Shown here in pieces: positions 27,832-35,773 of a stretch of 64,000 bases of DNA. The notes under the pieces were generated by a model, which worked only from the letters and a program-made list of their open reading frames with translations, did no database searches and was not told where the DNA came from. Both the position numbers and the translations under genes were made by a program. Location: positions 1,116,001-1,180,000 of the forward strand of contig NZ_CP013342.1 in assembly GCF_001610975.1 (NCBI RefSeq). Direction: 5' to 3'. The DNA comes from Sphingopyxis terrae subsp. terrae NBRC 15098 (GTDB taxonomy: Bacteria; Pseudomonadota; Alphaproteobacteria; Sphingomonadales; Sphingomonadaceae). How positions within the stretch are numbered: position 1 is the first letter of the stretch; every line of letters starts with the position of its first letter.

Positions 27832-29274
27832 ATGACAAGCCCCACCGATCCCCGCCGCTTCCTGTACCGCACCGATGCGCTCGACCCCGATCTGGCGCAG
27901 AAACTCGCGCGCGAGGCACTGGCGAAGGCCGACGATGGCGAGCTTTATCTGCAATATCGCGCGACCGAGAGCTTCGGCTTCGACGACGGGCGCCTGAAGA
28001 CCGCCGACTATTCGACCGACGCCGGCTTCGGGCTGCGCGCCGTGTCGGGCGAAATGACGGGCTTTGCGCACGCCAGCGACGTCAGCGCCGGCGCGATCCG
28101 CCGCGCCGCCGAAACGCTCGCGTTGCTCGATCCCGCAAAGCAGGCACCCGCCGGCCCGCCGCCGCGCACCAACCGCCACCTCTATGACGAGGCGAACCCG
28201 CTCGACCTTATCCCCTTCGCGAAGAAGGTCGACCTCTGCCAGAAGATCGACGCCGCCGCGCGCGCGCGCGATCCGCGCATCGTCCAGGTCTCGGTCGCGC
28301 TCGCGGGCAGCTGGTCGGTGGTCGAGATCGTCCGCGCCGACGGTTTCCTCGCAACCGACATACGCCCGCTCGTCCGCCTCAACGTCTCGATCGTCGTCGA
28401 GGAAAACGGGCGGCGCGAGAGCGGCTATTTCGGCCTTGGTGGCCGCTACATGTACGATCATCTGTTCGAGGATGCGCAGTGGAACCGCGCGATCGACGAG
28501 GCGCTGAACCAGGCGCTCGTCAACCTGCGCGCGGTCGACGCCCCGGCGGGCGAGTTCACCGTTTTGCTCGGCCCCGGCTGGCCAGGCGTGCTGCTGCACG
28601 AAGCGGTCGGCCACGGGCTTGAGGGCGATTTCAACCGCAAGGGCACCAGCGCCTTTTCGGGCCGGATCGGCGAGCGCGTCGCAGCGGCGGGCGTCACGGT
28701 GGTCGATGACGGCGCGATGGAAAGCCCGGTCGGCGGCGGCCGCCGCGGGTCGCTCAGCATCGACGACGAGGGCACGCCGACCGGCGAGACGATCCTGATC
28801 GAGGACGGCATCCTCAAGGGCTATATGCAGGACCGCCTCAATGCCCGGCTGATGGGGGTCGAGCCCACCGGCAACGGCCGCCGCGAAAGCTTCGCGCACG
28901 CGCCGATGCCGCGAATGACCAACACCTTCATGCGCGGCGGCAACGACGATCCCGCCGAGCTGCTGAGCCGCGTCAAGAACGGCATCTTCGCCAAGAGCTT
29001 CGGCGGCGGACAGGTCGACATCGTGTCGGGCAAGTTCGTCTTCAGCTGCACCGAAGCCTACAAGATCGAGAACGGCAAGATCGGGGACTCGATCAAGGGC
29101 GCGACCCTGATCGGCGACGGGCCGAGCGTGCTGACCAAAGTCAGCGGCATCGGCAACGACATGGCGATCGACGAAGGCATCGGCATCTGCGGCAAGGGGG
29201 GCCAGAGCGTCCCTGCGGGCGTCGGCCAGCCGACGCTGCTCGTGAACGGCCTGACGGTGGGCGGGACGGCGTGA
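27832..29274 (+). CDS. tldD: Metalloprotease TldD
   Basis: 480 residues from ATG 27832 (MTSPTDPRRFLYR); earlier in-frame ATGs add non-family residues. The zinc-binding motif HEAVGHGLEGD is visible in the middle, followed by GRIGERVA, DDEGTPTGE, RRESFAHAPMPRMTNT and the C-terminal GIGICGKGGQ. TldD works with TldE in cutting small peptides, for example microcin and CcdA processing. No tldE lies in this window. It sits directly behind the accessory Fic region. Confidence 0.96.
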   Translation: MTSPTDPRRFLYRTDALDPDLAQKLAREALAKADDGELYLQYRATESFGFDDGRLKTADYSTDAGFGLRAVSGEMTGFAHASDVSAGAIRRAAETLALLDPAKQAPAGPPPRTNRHLYDEANPLDLIPFAKKVDLCQKIDAAARARDPRIVQVSVALAGSWSVVEIVRADGFLATDIRPLVRLNVSIVVEENGRRESGYFGLGGRYMYDHLFEDAQWNRAIDEALNQALVNLRAVDAPAGEFTVLLGPGWPGVLLHEAVGHGLEGDFNRKGTSAFSGRIGERVAAAGVTVVDDGAMESPVGGGRRGSLSIDDEGTPTGETILIEDGILKGYMQDRLNARLMGVEPTGNGRRESFAHAPMPRMTNTFMRGGNDDPAELLSRVKNGIFAKSFGGGQVDIVSGKFVFSCTEAYKIENGKIGDSIKGATLIGDGPSVLTKVSGIGNDMAIDEGIGICGKGGQSVPAGVGQPTLLVNGLTVGGTA

Positions 29275-29282
29275 CAATCGCC

Positions 29283-29377
29283 TGACTGCGAGGAAAAGTG
29301 AAGAAGCAATCTCGATCGGCTGGCCTTGCGTGGCGGCGATGACTGGAGATTGCGTCGCTTCGCGCGCAATGCCGAAG
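29283..29377. repeat. Inverted pair of REP-like sequences
   Basis: Left unit TGCGAGGAAAAGTGAAGAAG continues with CAATCTC. The right unit GAGATTGCGTCGCTTCGCGC continues with GCAATG. They are opposed across about 45 bp. The units resemble the TTGCGAGGAGCGAAGC / GCTTCGCTCCTCGCAA palindromic repeats frequent in sphingomonad intergenic DNA. They lie just after tldD. Confidence 0.5.
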
Positions 29378-29487
29378 ACTGTGACTGCCCTCACTTGGCG
29401 TTCGCCCGATCCGCGCATATAGAGGGGCAAACAGAATAGATTTCGGTCGCATCATCCGTGGGGCACCCCCACAACAGGGAGGTTTGC

Positions 29488-30699
29488 ATGCGTTCGAGTC
29501 TGCGTTTCGTGTCCGTCGCCGCCGTTGCCGCGATGCTCGCCGCCGTTCCGGGATCGGCGCAAAAGACCACCGGCCCCAAGGAACGTTATGAAATGGACGT
29601 CGCGACGATGTCCGGTTTCGCCGCAATGGCCGGGGGCGGTCGCGGCGGCCTGGGCGGCGCGATGAGCATGATGTTCGGCGGCGACCCGTCGAGCCGCGTC
29701 GCCTACACGCTCAACCTTCGTCTCGGCTCCGATCAGTCGCCGACCGCGCCGCCGCCCAAGGGCGATCATTATTTCGAACCGCAGGCCAAGCTCGGCAAAT
29801 CGGTGCCGCTGATCGCGCCGCCGCGCGCCGAAGGCAGCTACACCACCGAATTCGAACGGCCCAAGGGGCGCCTGCTGCTCTATTGGGGCTGCGGCGCCAA
29901 GGCCGGTCCCGGCCAGCCCGTCATCATCGATTTCGCCAAGGTCGCGGCCGGACAGGTTCCGCCGGGCCTCTTCTCGAGCGCGGTGCCGATCATTCGCGAG
30001 GTCAGCCAGGCGAACAGCAAATCCTATGTCGACTGGCCGAACAGCAAGGGCGGCAAACAGCCGCAGGCGGGGTCGTCGCTGATCGGGGCGCACCGGATCA
30101 ACAGCAATGTCGGGTCGGACATCAGTTTCAATCTGGCGCAGGATTATATGCCGGGTCTCCAGGCCTCGACCGCGCAACAGGCCGACGGATCGGTGATGAT
30201 CCGCTGGGGGGCGCTCCAGGCCGCGACCGGTTACGTCGCATGGACGATCGGCGGCATGGACCGCGGTGGCGGCAATGGCGACATGGTCTGGTGGACGAGC
30301 AGCGCATCGAAGGAATTCGGCGGCGGCCTGTGGGATTGGCTCCCCCCGTCGGTCGTCGCCAACCTGATCACAAAGAAGATCGTGATGCCGCCATCGCAGA
30401 CGAGCTGCCAGATCCCGGCCGAGGTCAAGAAAGCGTCGGGCGAAATGATGATCGGCAACCTCAACGCCTTCGGCCCCGAAGCCAATTTCTCCTATCCGCC
30501 CAAACCCGCGGGCAATGCGGTGTGGAATATCGACTGGACCGCCAAGGTGCGCTTCCGGTCACACACCATGCTGCTCGTCGGCGCCGATATGGGCGGCATG
30601 GGCGCGATGGGCGGCAGCGCCAGCACCCCCGTCGAACCGCCCAAGAAAAAGAAGTGCAAAGGGCCGCTCGGTATCCCGCTGCCCGACGGCGCCTGCTGA
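29488..30699 (+). CDS. Exported protein of unknown function, Gly/Met-rich
   Basis: 403 residues with a signal peptide (MRSSLRFVSVAAVAAMLAAV...GSAQ). The ATG at 29488 follows GGGAGG at ideal distance. The protein is rich in Gly and Met near residue 45 (MAGGGRGGLGGAMSMMFGG) and again near the C-terminus (GADMGGMGAMGG), and ends in PKKKKCKGPLGIPLPDGAC. Two cysteines (CGAKAGPG and SCQIP) and Trp-rich segments (WTIGG, MVWWTSS, WDWLPP) suggest a folded periplasmic or surface protein. I do not recognise a family. A possible promoter (TTGGCG and CATATA) is near 29395-29425. Confidence 0.75.
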   Translation: MRSSLRFVSVAAVAAMLAAVPGSAQKTTGPKERYEMDVATMSGFAAMAGGGRGGLGGAMSMMFGGDPSSRVAYTLNLRLGSDQSPTAPPPKGDHYFEPQAKLGKSVPLIAPPRAEGSYTTEFERPKGRLLLYWGCGAKAGPGQPVIIDFAKVAAGQVPPGLFSSAVPIIREVSQANSKSYVDWPNSKGGKQPQAGSSLIGAHRINSNVGSDISFNLAQDYMPGLQASTAQQADGSVMIRWGALQAATGYVAWTIGGMDRGGGNGDMVWWTSSASKEFGGGLWDWLPPSVVANLITKKIVMPPSQTSCQIPAEVKKASGEMMIGNLNAFGPEANFSYPPKPAGNAVWNIDWTAKVRFRSHTMLLVGADMGGMGAMGGSASTPVEPPKKKKCKGPLGIPLPDGAC

Positions 30700-30787
30700 T
30701 TTCCCCCGGCGCTTTCAGGCTCGGTTCACGCGTCTCCGTCTATGGGGTGGGGAAGGGTAGGACAATTCGAACCGCAGGAGCCCTGTC

Positions 30788-31189
30788 ATGCGTCCGCTGA
30801 TTACCGCCATCATCGCCGCCGCCGCCGTAGCGGCGGTTCCCGCTGCCGCCACCGCGCGCGAAAAGCTCGCGCCCGAGGCGCAGCTTGCCAAGCTGCTCGA
30901 AGGCCGCGTCGCCGGCAAGGCGCGCGACTGCATCTCGCTCTCGGCGGTCACGAGCAGCCAGGTCATCGACAAGACCGCGATCGTCTATCGCATCGGCGAC
31001 ACCCTCTGGGTCAATCGGCCCAAAAATGCCGACAGCCTCGACGAGGATGATATACTGGTGACCAAGACAACGACGTCGCAGCTCTGTTCGATCGACACGG
31101 TCGAACTGCACGACCGCAGCAGCCACATGTATAACGGTTTCGTCTCGCTCGGCGAATTTACCCCCTATCGACGCGCGGGATCGAACTGA
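30788..31189 (+). CDS. Small exported protein of unknown function
   Basis: 133 residues. A signal peptide (MRPLITAIIAAAAVAAVPAAATA) precedes a mature part with AQLAKLLEGRVAGKARDC, TAIVYRIGDTLWVNRP and FTPYRR. One pair of cysteines (RDC..., QLC...) may form a disulfide. I associate this type with sphingomonads but know no function. A purine-rich AGGAG lies upstream of the ATG. It follows the Gly/Met-rich protein by 88 bp and may share its transcript. Confidence 0.75.
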   Translation: MRPLITAIIAAAAVAAVPAAATAREKLAPEAQLAKLLEGRVAGKARDCISLSAVTSSQVIDKTAIVYRIGDTLWVNRPKNADSLDEDDILVTKTTTSQLCSIDTVELHDRSSHMYNGFVSLGEFTPYRRAGSN

Positions 31190-31201
31190 TAGATAAGGGG
31201 A

Positions 31202-31780
31202 ATGTTCGACGACGACCTCCCCTCTCCCCCGCCGCCGCCCGCCGACTGGCCGCATCGGCTGATCGCCTTCTGGTTCGACAGCCACGGCATGGACGACTGG
31301 TATGGCGGCGGCGCCGATTTCGATGTCGCAGTGCGCGATCTGGCGGCCGACTGGCTGGCGGCGCTGCGCAGCCAGCCTGCCGAGGCCTTTTTGACCGACC
31401 CCGACACCGCGCTCGCCGCAACGATCCTGTTCGACCAAGTGCCGCGCAACATTTTTCGCGGCAGCGCAGAAGCCTTTGCATCCGACGATCTGGCGCGCCA
31501 GATCGCGCGCGGCATCGTCGCGCAGGGCTGGGACCAGCACTGGCCCGACGCACGGCGTCAATTTGCCTATCTGCCCTTCGAACATAGCGAGGATATCGCC
31601 GATCAGCGCGAATCGCTGCGCCTGATGTCCGAACTCGCCGATCCGGTCTTCCACGACTATGCGCAGAAGCATTTCGACATCATCGACCGTTTCGGACGCT
31701 TCCCGCACCGCAATGCTGCCCTCGGCCGTGAAACGCGTGCCGATGAGCAGGGCGCGATAGAAGAGGGCAAGAATTGGTGA
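31202..31780 (+). CDS. DUF924 family protein
   Basis: 192 residues. The family signatures are LFDQVPRNIFRG and the C-terminal RFGRFPHRNAALGRETRADE. DUF924 proteins are helical, TPR-like proteins of unknown function. It begins 12 bp after the preceding exported protein and is followed within 28 bp by the PNPOx-fold gene. Confidence 0.93.
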   Translation: MFDDDLPSPPPPPADWPHRLIAFWFDSHGMDDWYGGGADFDVAVRDLAADWLAALRSQPAEAFLTDPDTALAATILFDQVPRNIFRGSAEAFASDDLARQIARGIVAQGWDQHWPDARRQFAYLPFEHSEDIADQRESLRLMSELADPVFHDYAQKHFDIIDRFGRFPHRNAALGRETRADEQGAIEEGKNW

Positions 31781-31808
31781 TAGACCGGCGGCCGAACGGA
31801 GCTTTGCC

Positions 31809-32384
31809 ATGGCCGAATTTTTCGACGCGCTGACCGAAAAGCACGTCGCTTTCATCGAGAAGCAACCCATATTTTTCGTCGCGACCGCGGCCGCCGACGG
31901 GCGCGTCAACCTGTCGCCCAAGGGCTATGCCGACAGCTTCCGCATCTTGTCCGGCAGCCAGGTCGCCTATCTCGACCTCGGCGGATCGGGGAACGAAACC
32001 CATGCGCATCTTGCGGCCGAACAAGCCGAGCGCGGACGCATTACGATCATGTTTTGCGCCTTCGACCGCAGCGCGCTGATCCTGCGCCTCTATGGCCGCG
32101 GCCGTGCGGTGCTGCCGCAGGATGAGGAATGGGATGCGCTCGCGGCGCATTTCAGTCTGCTCCCCGGCACGCGCCAGATCTTCGTCATCGATATCGACAG
32201 CGTGCAGACGAGCTGCGGCTGGGGCGTGCCGATGATGGAACTGCAGCACGAGCGCGACACGCTGCAGAAATATCATCGTCAGGCCCATCCGGTCGAATGG
32301 ACCGAAAAGTTCAAGGGCCGCACGCGCAGCATCGACGGACTGCCAACCCGGCCGACCGACCGCTATATCGCGGGCGAAGCCTGA
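31809..32384 (+). CDS. Pyridoxamine 5'-phosphate oxidase-fold protein
   Basis: 191 residues with the split-barrel flavin fold: FFVATAAADGRVNLSPKGY, VAYLDLGGSGNETHAHL and ITIMFCAFDRSALILRLYGR. The family includes flavin-dependent oxidoreductases and proteins of unknown role; true PdxH catalytic features are not clear. Its stop TGA abuts the ATG of the next gene, so the two are likely translated together. Confidence 0.9.
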   Translation: MAEFFDALTEKHVAFIEKQPIFFVATAAADGRVNLSPKGYADSFRILSGSQVAYLDLGGSGNETHAHLAAEQAERGRITIMFCAFDRSALILRLYGRGRAVLPQDEEWDALAAHFSLLPGTRQIFVIDIDSVQTSCGWGVPMMELQHERDTLQKYHRQAHPVEWTEKFKGRTRSIDGLPTRPTDRYIAGEA

Positions 32385-32597
32385 ATGGCGCTGGTCGAAC
32401 TGGTGCGGATGCCGAACGGTGCCGAGGCCGAATTGCTGCGCGGCCGCCTCGAAAGCGCCGGGGTTCCTGCTGTCTGCTTCGACGCGGGGATGAATATCGC
32501 CGAAAGCGTCGGCCTCGCGATTCCCGTCCGCGTCATGGTGCTCGACGAGGATCTCGCCGACGCGCGCGCCTTGATGGCGGAGTTCGGGATCGCCTAG
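32385..32597 (+). CDS. DUF2007 family small protein
   Basis: 70 residues: MALVELVRMPNGAEAELLRG, LESAGVPAVCFD, and RVMVLDEDLADARALM. This matches the small alpha/beta DUF2007 domain, sometimes annotated as a putative signal transducing protein. Function unknown. It directly follows the PNPOx-fold gene with no gap. Confidence 0.85.
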   Translation: MALVELVRMPNGAEAELLRGRLESAGVPAVCFDAGMNIAESVGLAIPVRVMVLDEDLADARALMAEFGIA

Positions 32598-32671
32598 GAT
32601 GCGGATGACGGCTGCAACCCGGAGCCGCCGCCGTTCGTCATTACCGCAATGAAAGCAGCCCGCCCTCTCCC

Positions 32672-33388
32672 ATGATCCCGCCCCCTCCCACGATCAAGGT
32701 CGCCAGCTACAATATGCGCAAGGGTATCGGCCTCGACCGTCGCCGCGATCCGGGGCGGGTGCTGTCGGTACTCGGCGAACTCGATGCCGACATCGTCGCC
32801 TTGCAGGAGGCCGACCGCCGCTTCGGCACGCGCGCGAGTGCGATCCCGCCGCACATGTTCGAAGATCATAGTGACTATGTTCCCGTCGACCTGCTGGACG
32901 GCCGCCCCTATGCGATCGGCTGGCACGGCAATGCGCTGCTCGTGCGCAAGGGCGTCGTGGTCGAGGAGAGTCACGCGCTCCATCTGCCGACGCTCGAACC
33001 GCGCGGCGCGGTCGCCGCGACGGTGCGCGTCGGCGATACGCGGCTCCGCGTCGTGGGCATGCATCTCGACATTTCGGGGCTGCGTCGGCGCCAGCAGGCG
33101 CGCGCCATCCTCTCGCATGTCGCCGAGGGCGAAAAGCTGCCGACGGTGCTGATGGGCGACTGCAACGAATGGCGCAATCGCGGCGGCTGCCTCCATGATT
33201 TCGGCGAGCATCACCGCCTCGTCGACACCGGCCACAGCTTCCACAGCCGCAAGCCCGTCGCGCGTCTCGACCGCATCTTCGCCTCGCCCGATCTCGAAGC
33301 CCTGGATGCCGGCGTCCATCAGAGCGCGCTCGCCGCGCGCGCATCCGACCATCTGCCGATCTGGGCGCGGTTCAAGCCCGCCGGCTGA
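32672..33388 (+). CDS. Endonuclease/exonuclease/phosphatase family protein
   Basis: 238 residues with EEP fold motifs: KVASYNMRKGIG (catalytic N), IVALQEADRRF (catalytic E), GDCNEWRN (D and N), and LAARASDHLPIWARF with the terminal catalytic SDH. No signal peptide. The substrate could be a phosphodiester in nucleic acid or lipid. It lies after the DUF2007 gene by 74 bp, before the nitrogen-control genes. Confidence 0.92.
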   Translation: MIPPPPTIKVASYNMRKGIGLDRRRDPGRVLSVLGELDADIVALQEADRRFGTRASAIPPHMFEDHSDYVPVDLLDGRPYAIGWHGNALLVRKGVVVEESHALHLPTLEPRGAVAATVRVGDTRLRVVGMHLDISGLRRRQQARAILSHVAEGEKLPTVLMGDCNEWRNRGGCLHDFGEHHRLVDTGHSFHSRKPVARLDRIFASPDLEALDAGVHQSALAARASDHLPIWARFKPAG

Positions 33389-33556
33389 CCGGCCGCGCCC
33401 TCCCAAGTCGGGCGGACAGGCATAAGCGCGAGGAGCGCATCGCTGCTCAATATTTAGGCAAATGCCTGCCTCGCCTGCCCAGGTTGCGACCGATTGCACC
33501 TGCCGGGCGGTTAAAACTCGTCACAAAATGTTAACTTTCCCGCCCTCGCCGCAATT

Positions 33557-33572
33557 TGGCACGGCTGTTGCA
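33557..33572 (+). promoter_or_regulatory. Sigma-54 (RpoN) promoter of glnK-amtB
   Basis: TGGCAC, 5 bp, then TTGCA: an exact match to the -24/-12 consensus (TGGCAC-N5-TTGCW), ending 34 bp before the glnK ATG. Location before glnK-amtB, which is NtrC/RpoN controlled in many proteobacteria, makes this convincing. An imperfect dyad TGCACC...GGTGCC (33568-33586) overlaps the -12 region. Confidence 0.9.
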
Positions 33573-33591
33573 CCGCAACATGGTGCCATAA

Positions 33592-33945
<354 letters not shown>

Positions 33946-33962
33946 TGACGAAGGGGGAAAAT

Positions 33963-35333
33963 ATGACGTTCGCAAAGAAAATGGGGGTCGGTAAGATCGC
34001 GGCGAGCGCCGCGGCTGGCGGCCTCGCGCTGTTCGCGGCGCTGCCCGCCTGGGCGCAGGAAGCGGCCGAAGCCGCACCCGTCGTCGACAAGGGCGACACC
34101 GCCTGGATGATGACCTCGACCGTGCTCGTCCTCGCGATGATCCTGCCCGGCCTTGCGCTTTTCTACGGCGGCCTGACCCGCAGCAAGAACATGCTTTCGA
34201 CGATGACGCAGATCGGCGCGGTCGCCTGTCTCGCGATGATCGTCTGGGTTTGCTACGGCTATGGCCTTGCTTTCGGCCCCGAAGGCAATGCCTTCATCTC
34301 CTGGGGCAAATTCTTCCTCGCCGGCGTCACGCCCGACAGCCTTGCCGATACCTTCTCGGACGGCTTCAAGCTGCCCGAATATGTGTTCATCTGTTTCCAG
34401 ATGACCTTCGCCGCGATCACGCTGGCGCTGGTCCTGGGCGCGACGGTTGAACGCATGAAATTTTCGGCGGCGCTCGTCTTCGGCGTCATCTGGCTGACGA
34501 TCGTCTATTTCCCGATCGCGCACATGGTGTGGGCAGCCGGCGGCTTCCTTTTTGAAGGCAAGATGTTCGGCACCGACCTTCCGGCGGCACTCGACTTTGC
34601 CGGCGGCACCGTCGTCCACATCAACGCGGGTGTCTCGGCGCTCGTTGCGGCGATGATCCTCGGCAAGCGCATCGGCTATCAGAAGGAAATCATGGCGCCG
34701 CACTCGCTGACGCTGACGATGGTCGGCACCGGCCTGCTGTGGGTGGGCTGGTTCGGCTTCAACGCCGGCTCGGCGCTCGAAGCCAATGGTTCGGCGGCGC
34801 TCGCGATGATCAATACCTTCGTCGCCACCGCCTCGGCCGGTCTCGCCTGGATGCTCGCCGAAAAGCTGGGCGGTCACAAGCCGTCGGCCCTTGGCTTCTG
34901 CTCGGGCATCATCACCGGCCTCGTCGCTGTCACTCCCGCGGCGGGCAATTCGGGTCCGTTCGGCGCGATCGTCCTCGGCGCGGTTGCAGCGTTCATCTGC
35001 TTCTATGTCGTCACGGTCCTCAAGCCCAAGCTCGGCTATGACGACGCGCTCGATGCCTTCGGTATCCACGGCGTGGGCGGCATCGTCGGCGCCATCGGCA
35101 CCGGCATCGTCTACGCGCCGAGCCTCGGTGGTCCCGGTGGCGAGGATTTCGCGATGGGGCCCCAGGTCGTTACCCAGATCGTCGCTGTCCTCGTCGCGAT
35201 CGTCTGGGCCGCCATCGGTACCGTCATCGCGGTCTATGTCGCCAAGGCGCTGACCGGGCTCCGCGTCACCGAAGAAGTCGAACGCGAAGGCCTCGACCTC
35301 GGCGAACATGGGGAACGCGCCTACAATATGTAA
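33963..35333 (+). CDS. amtB: Ammonium transporter AmtB
   Basis: 456 residues. The ATG at 33963 is preferred over 33942/33945 because AAGGGGG stands just upstream. A cleavable signal (LFAALPAWAQ) leads to eleven transmembrane helices. The pore histidine pair lies in PIAHMVWAAGG and AFGIHGVGGIVGAI. Ammonium uptake under nitrogen limitation, controlled by GlnK and the shared sigma-54 promoter. A strong terminator follows. Confidence 0.97.
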   Translation: MTFAKKMGVGKIAASAAAGGLALFAALPAWAQEAAEAAPVVDKGDTAWMMTSTVLVLAMILPGLALFYGGLTRSKNMLSTMTQIGAVACLAMIVWVCYGYGLAFGPEGNAFISWGKFFLAGVTPDSLADTFSDGFKLPEYVFICFQMTFAAITLALVLGATVERMKFSAALVFGVIWLTIVYFPIAHMVWAAGGFLFEGKMFGTDLPAALDFAGGTVVHINAGVSALVAAMILGKRIGYQKEIMAPHSLTLTMVGTGLLWVGWFGFNAGSALEANGSAALAMINTFVATASAGLAWMLAEKLGGHKPSALGFCSGIITGLVAVTPAAGNSGPFGAIVLGAVAAFICFYVVTVLKPKLGYDDALDAFGIHGVGGIVGAIGTGIVYAPSLGGPGGEDFAMGPQVVTQIVAVLVAIVWAAIGTVIAVYVAKALTGLRVTEEVEREGLDLGEHGERAYNM

Positions 35334-35417
35334 TCACGAGACAGGATACCCGCCGCCGCTCTCTCCTCTTTCAAACGGGCGGCGGGGTCCTAACCAGGTT
35401 CCTCCTGCGAACCACTC

Positions 35418-35453
35418 ATGGCCGGGATGCGAAAGCGCCCCGGCCATTTTTTT
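35418..35453 (+). terminator. Intrinsic terminator of glnK-amtB
   Basis: Arms ATGGCCGGG and CCCGGCCAT with a 12-nt loop, then TTTTTTT. It lies 85 bp after the amtB stop. Confidence 0.9.
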
Positions 35454-35531
35454 GTGCAGATTGCGCTGCACAATAAAAGGGCAGCGCTGCCGCGAAATTA
35501 GGCCTTCCCATCATGACATTAATATGGCATT

Positions 35532-35605
35532 CAGCCTGTCAACAGTTTCAGGAGGGGAGAGCCTGAAAGGCTGGGCCAGGACGCAAGTCCTGGCCCTCTT
35601 TTTTT
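35532..35605 (+). ncRNA. Candidate small RNA between two terminators
   Basis: A second strong terminator (35573-35605; arms GGGCCAGGAC and GTCCTGGCCC, GCAA loop, T-rich tail) lies 120 bp after the amtB terminator with no protein gene between. Just before it a hairpin TTTCAGG / CCTGAAA exposes the loop AGGGGAGAG. The two hairpins together make a compact RNA of about 70 nt. A weak -10-like TAATAT lies at 35520. The 5' end is not determined, so the start is approximate. Confidence 0.45.
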
Positions 35606-35773
35606 GCCCGTTTCGCAGGCACCCCCGAAAAGCCGGGCTTTTTCAGGCCTCTCGAATAGTGAGACATCGCTGAGGGCTGCATGCCCCGGTCCGCCGAATC
35701 GGTCGCGCCCAGCGCCTCCGCCGCGAAAGACTCCGGCCGCCGCGATGCTTTTGCGCGCGGCGGCAAAGGCCGC

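Noticed and set aside
27319..29430. Long open frame antisense to tldD
   Set aside because: tldD is certain; the antisense product is Ala/Arg/Asp-rich without motifs.
30750..30790. tRNA-like TTCGAACC string
   Set aside because: No cloverleaf arms can be formed around it; it is the leader of a small exported protein.
33568..33586. NtrC binding site
   Set aside because: Half-sites match but the 7-bp centre and position over the -12 element do not fit a normal NtrC enhancer.
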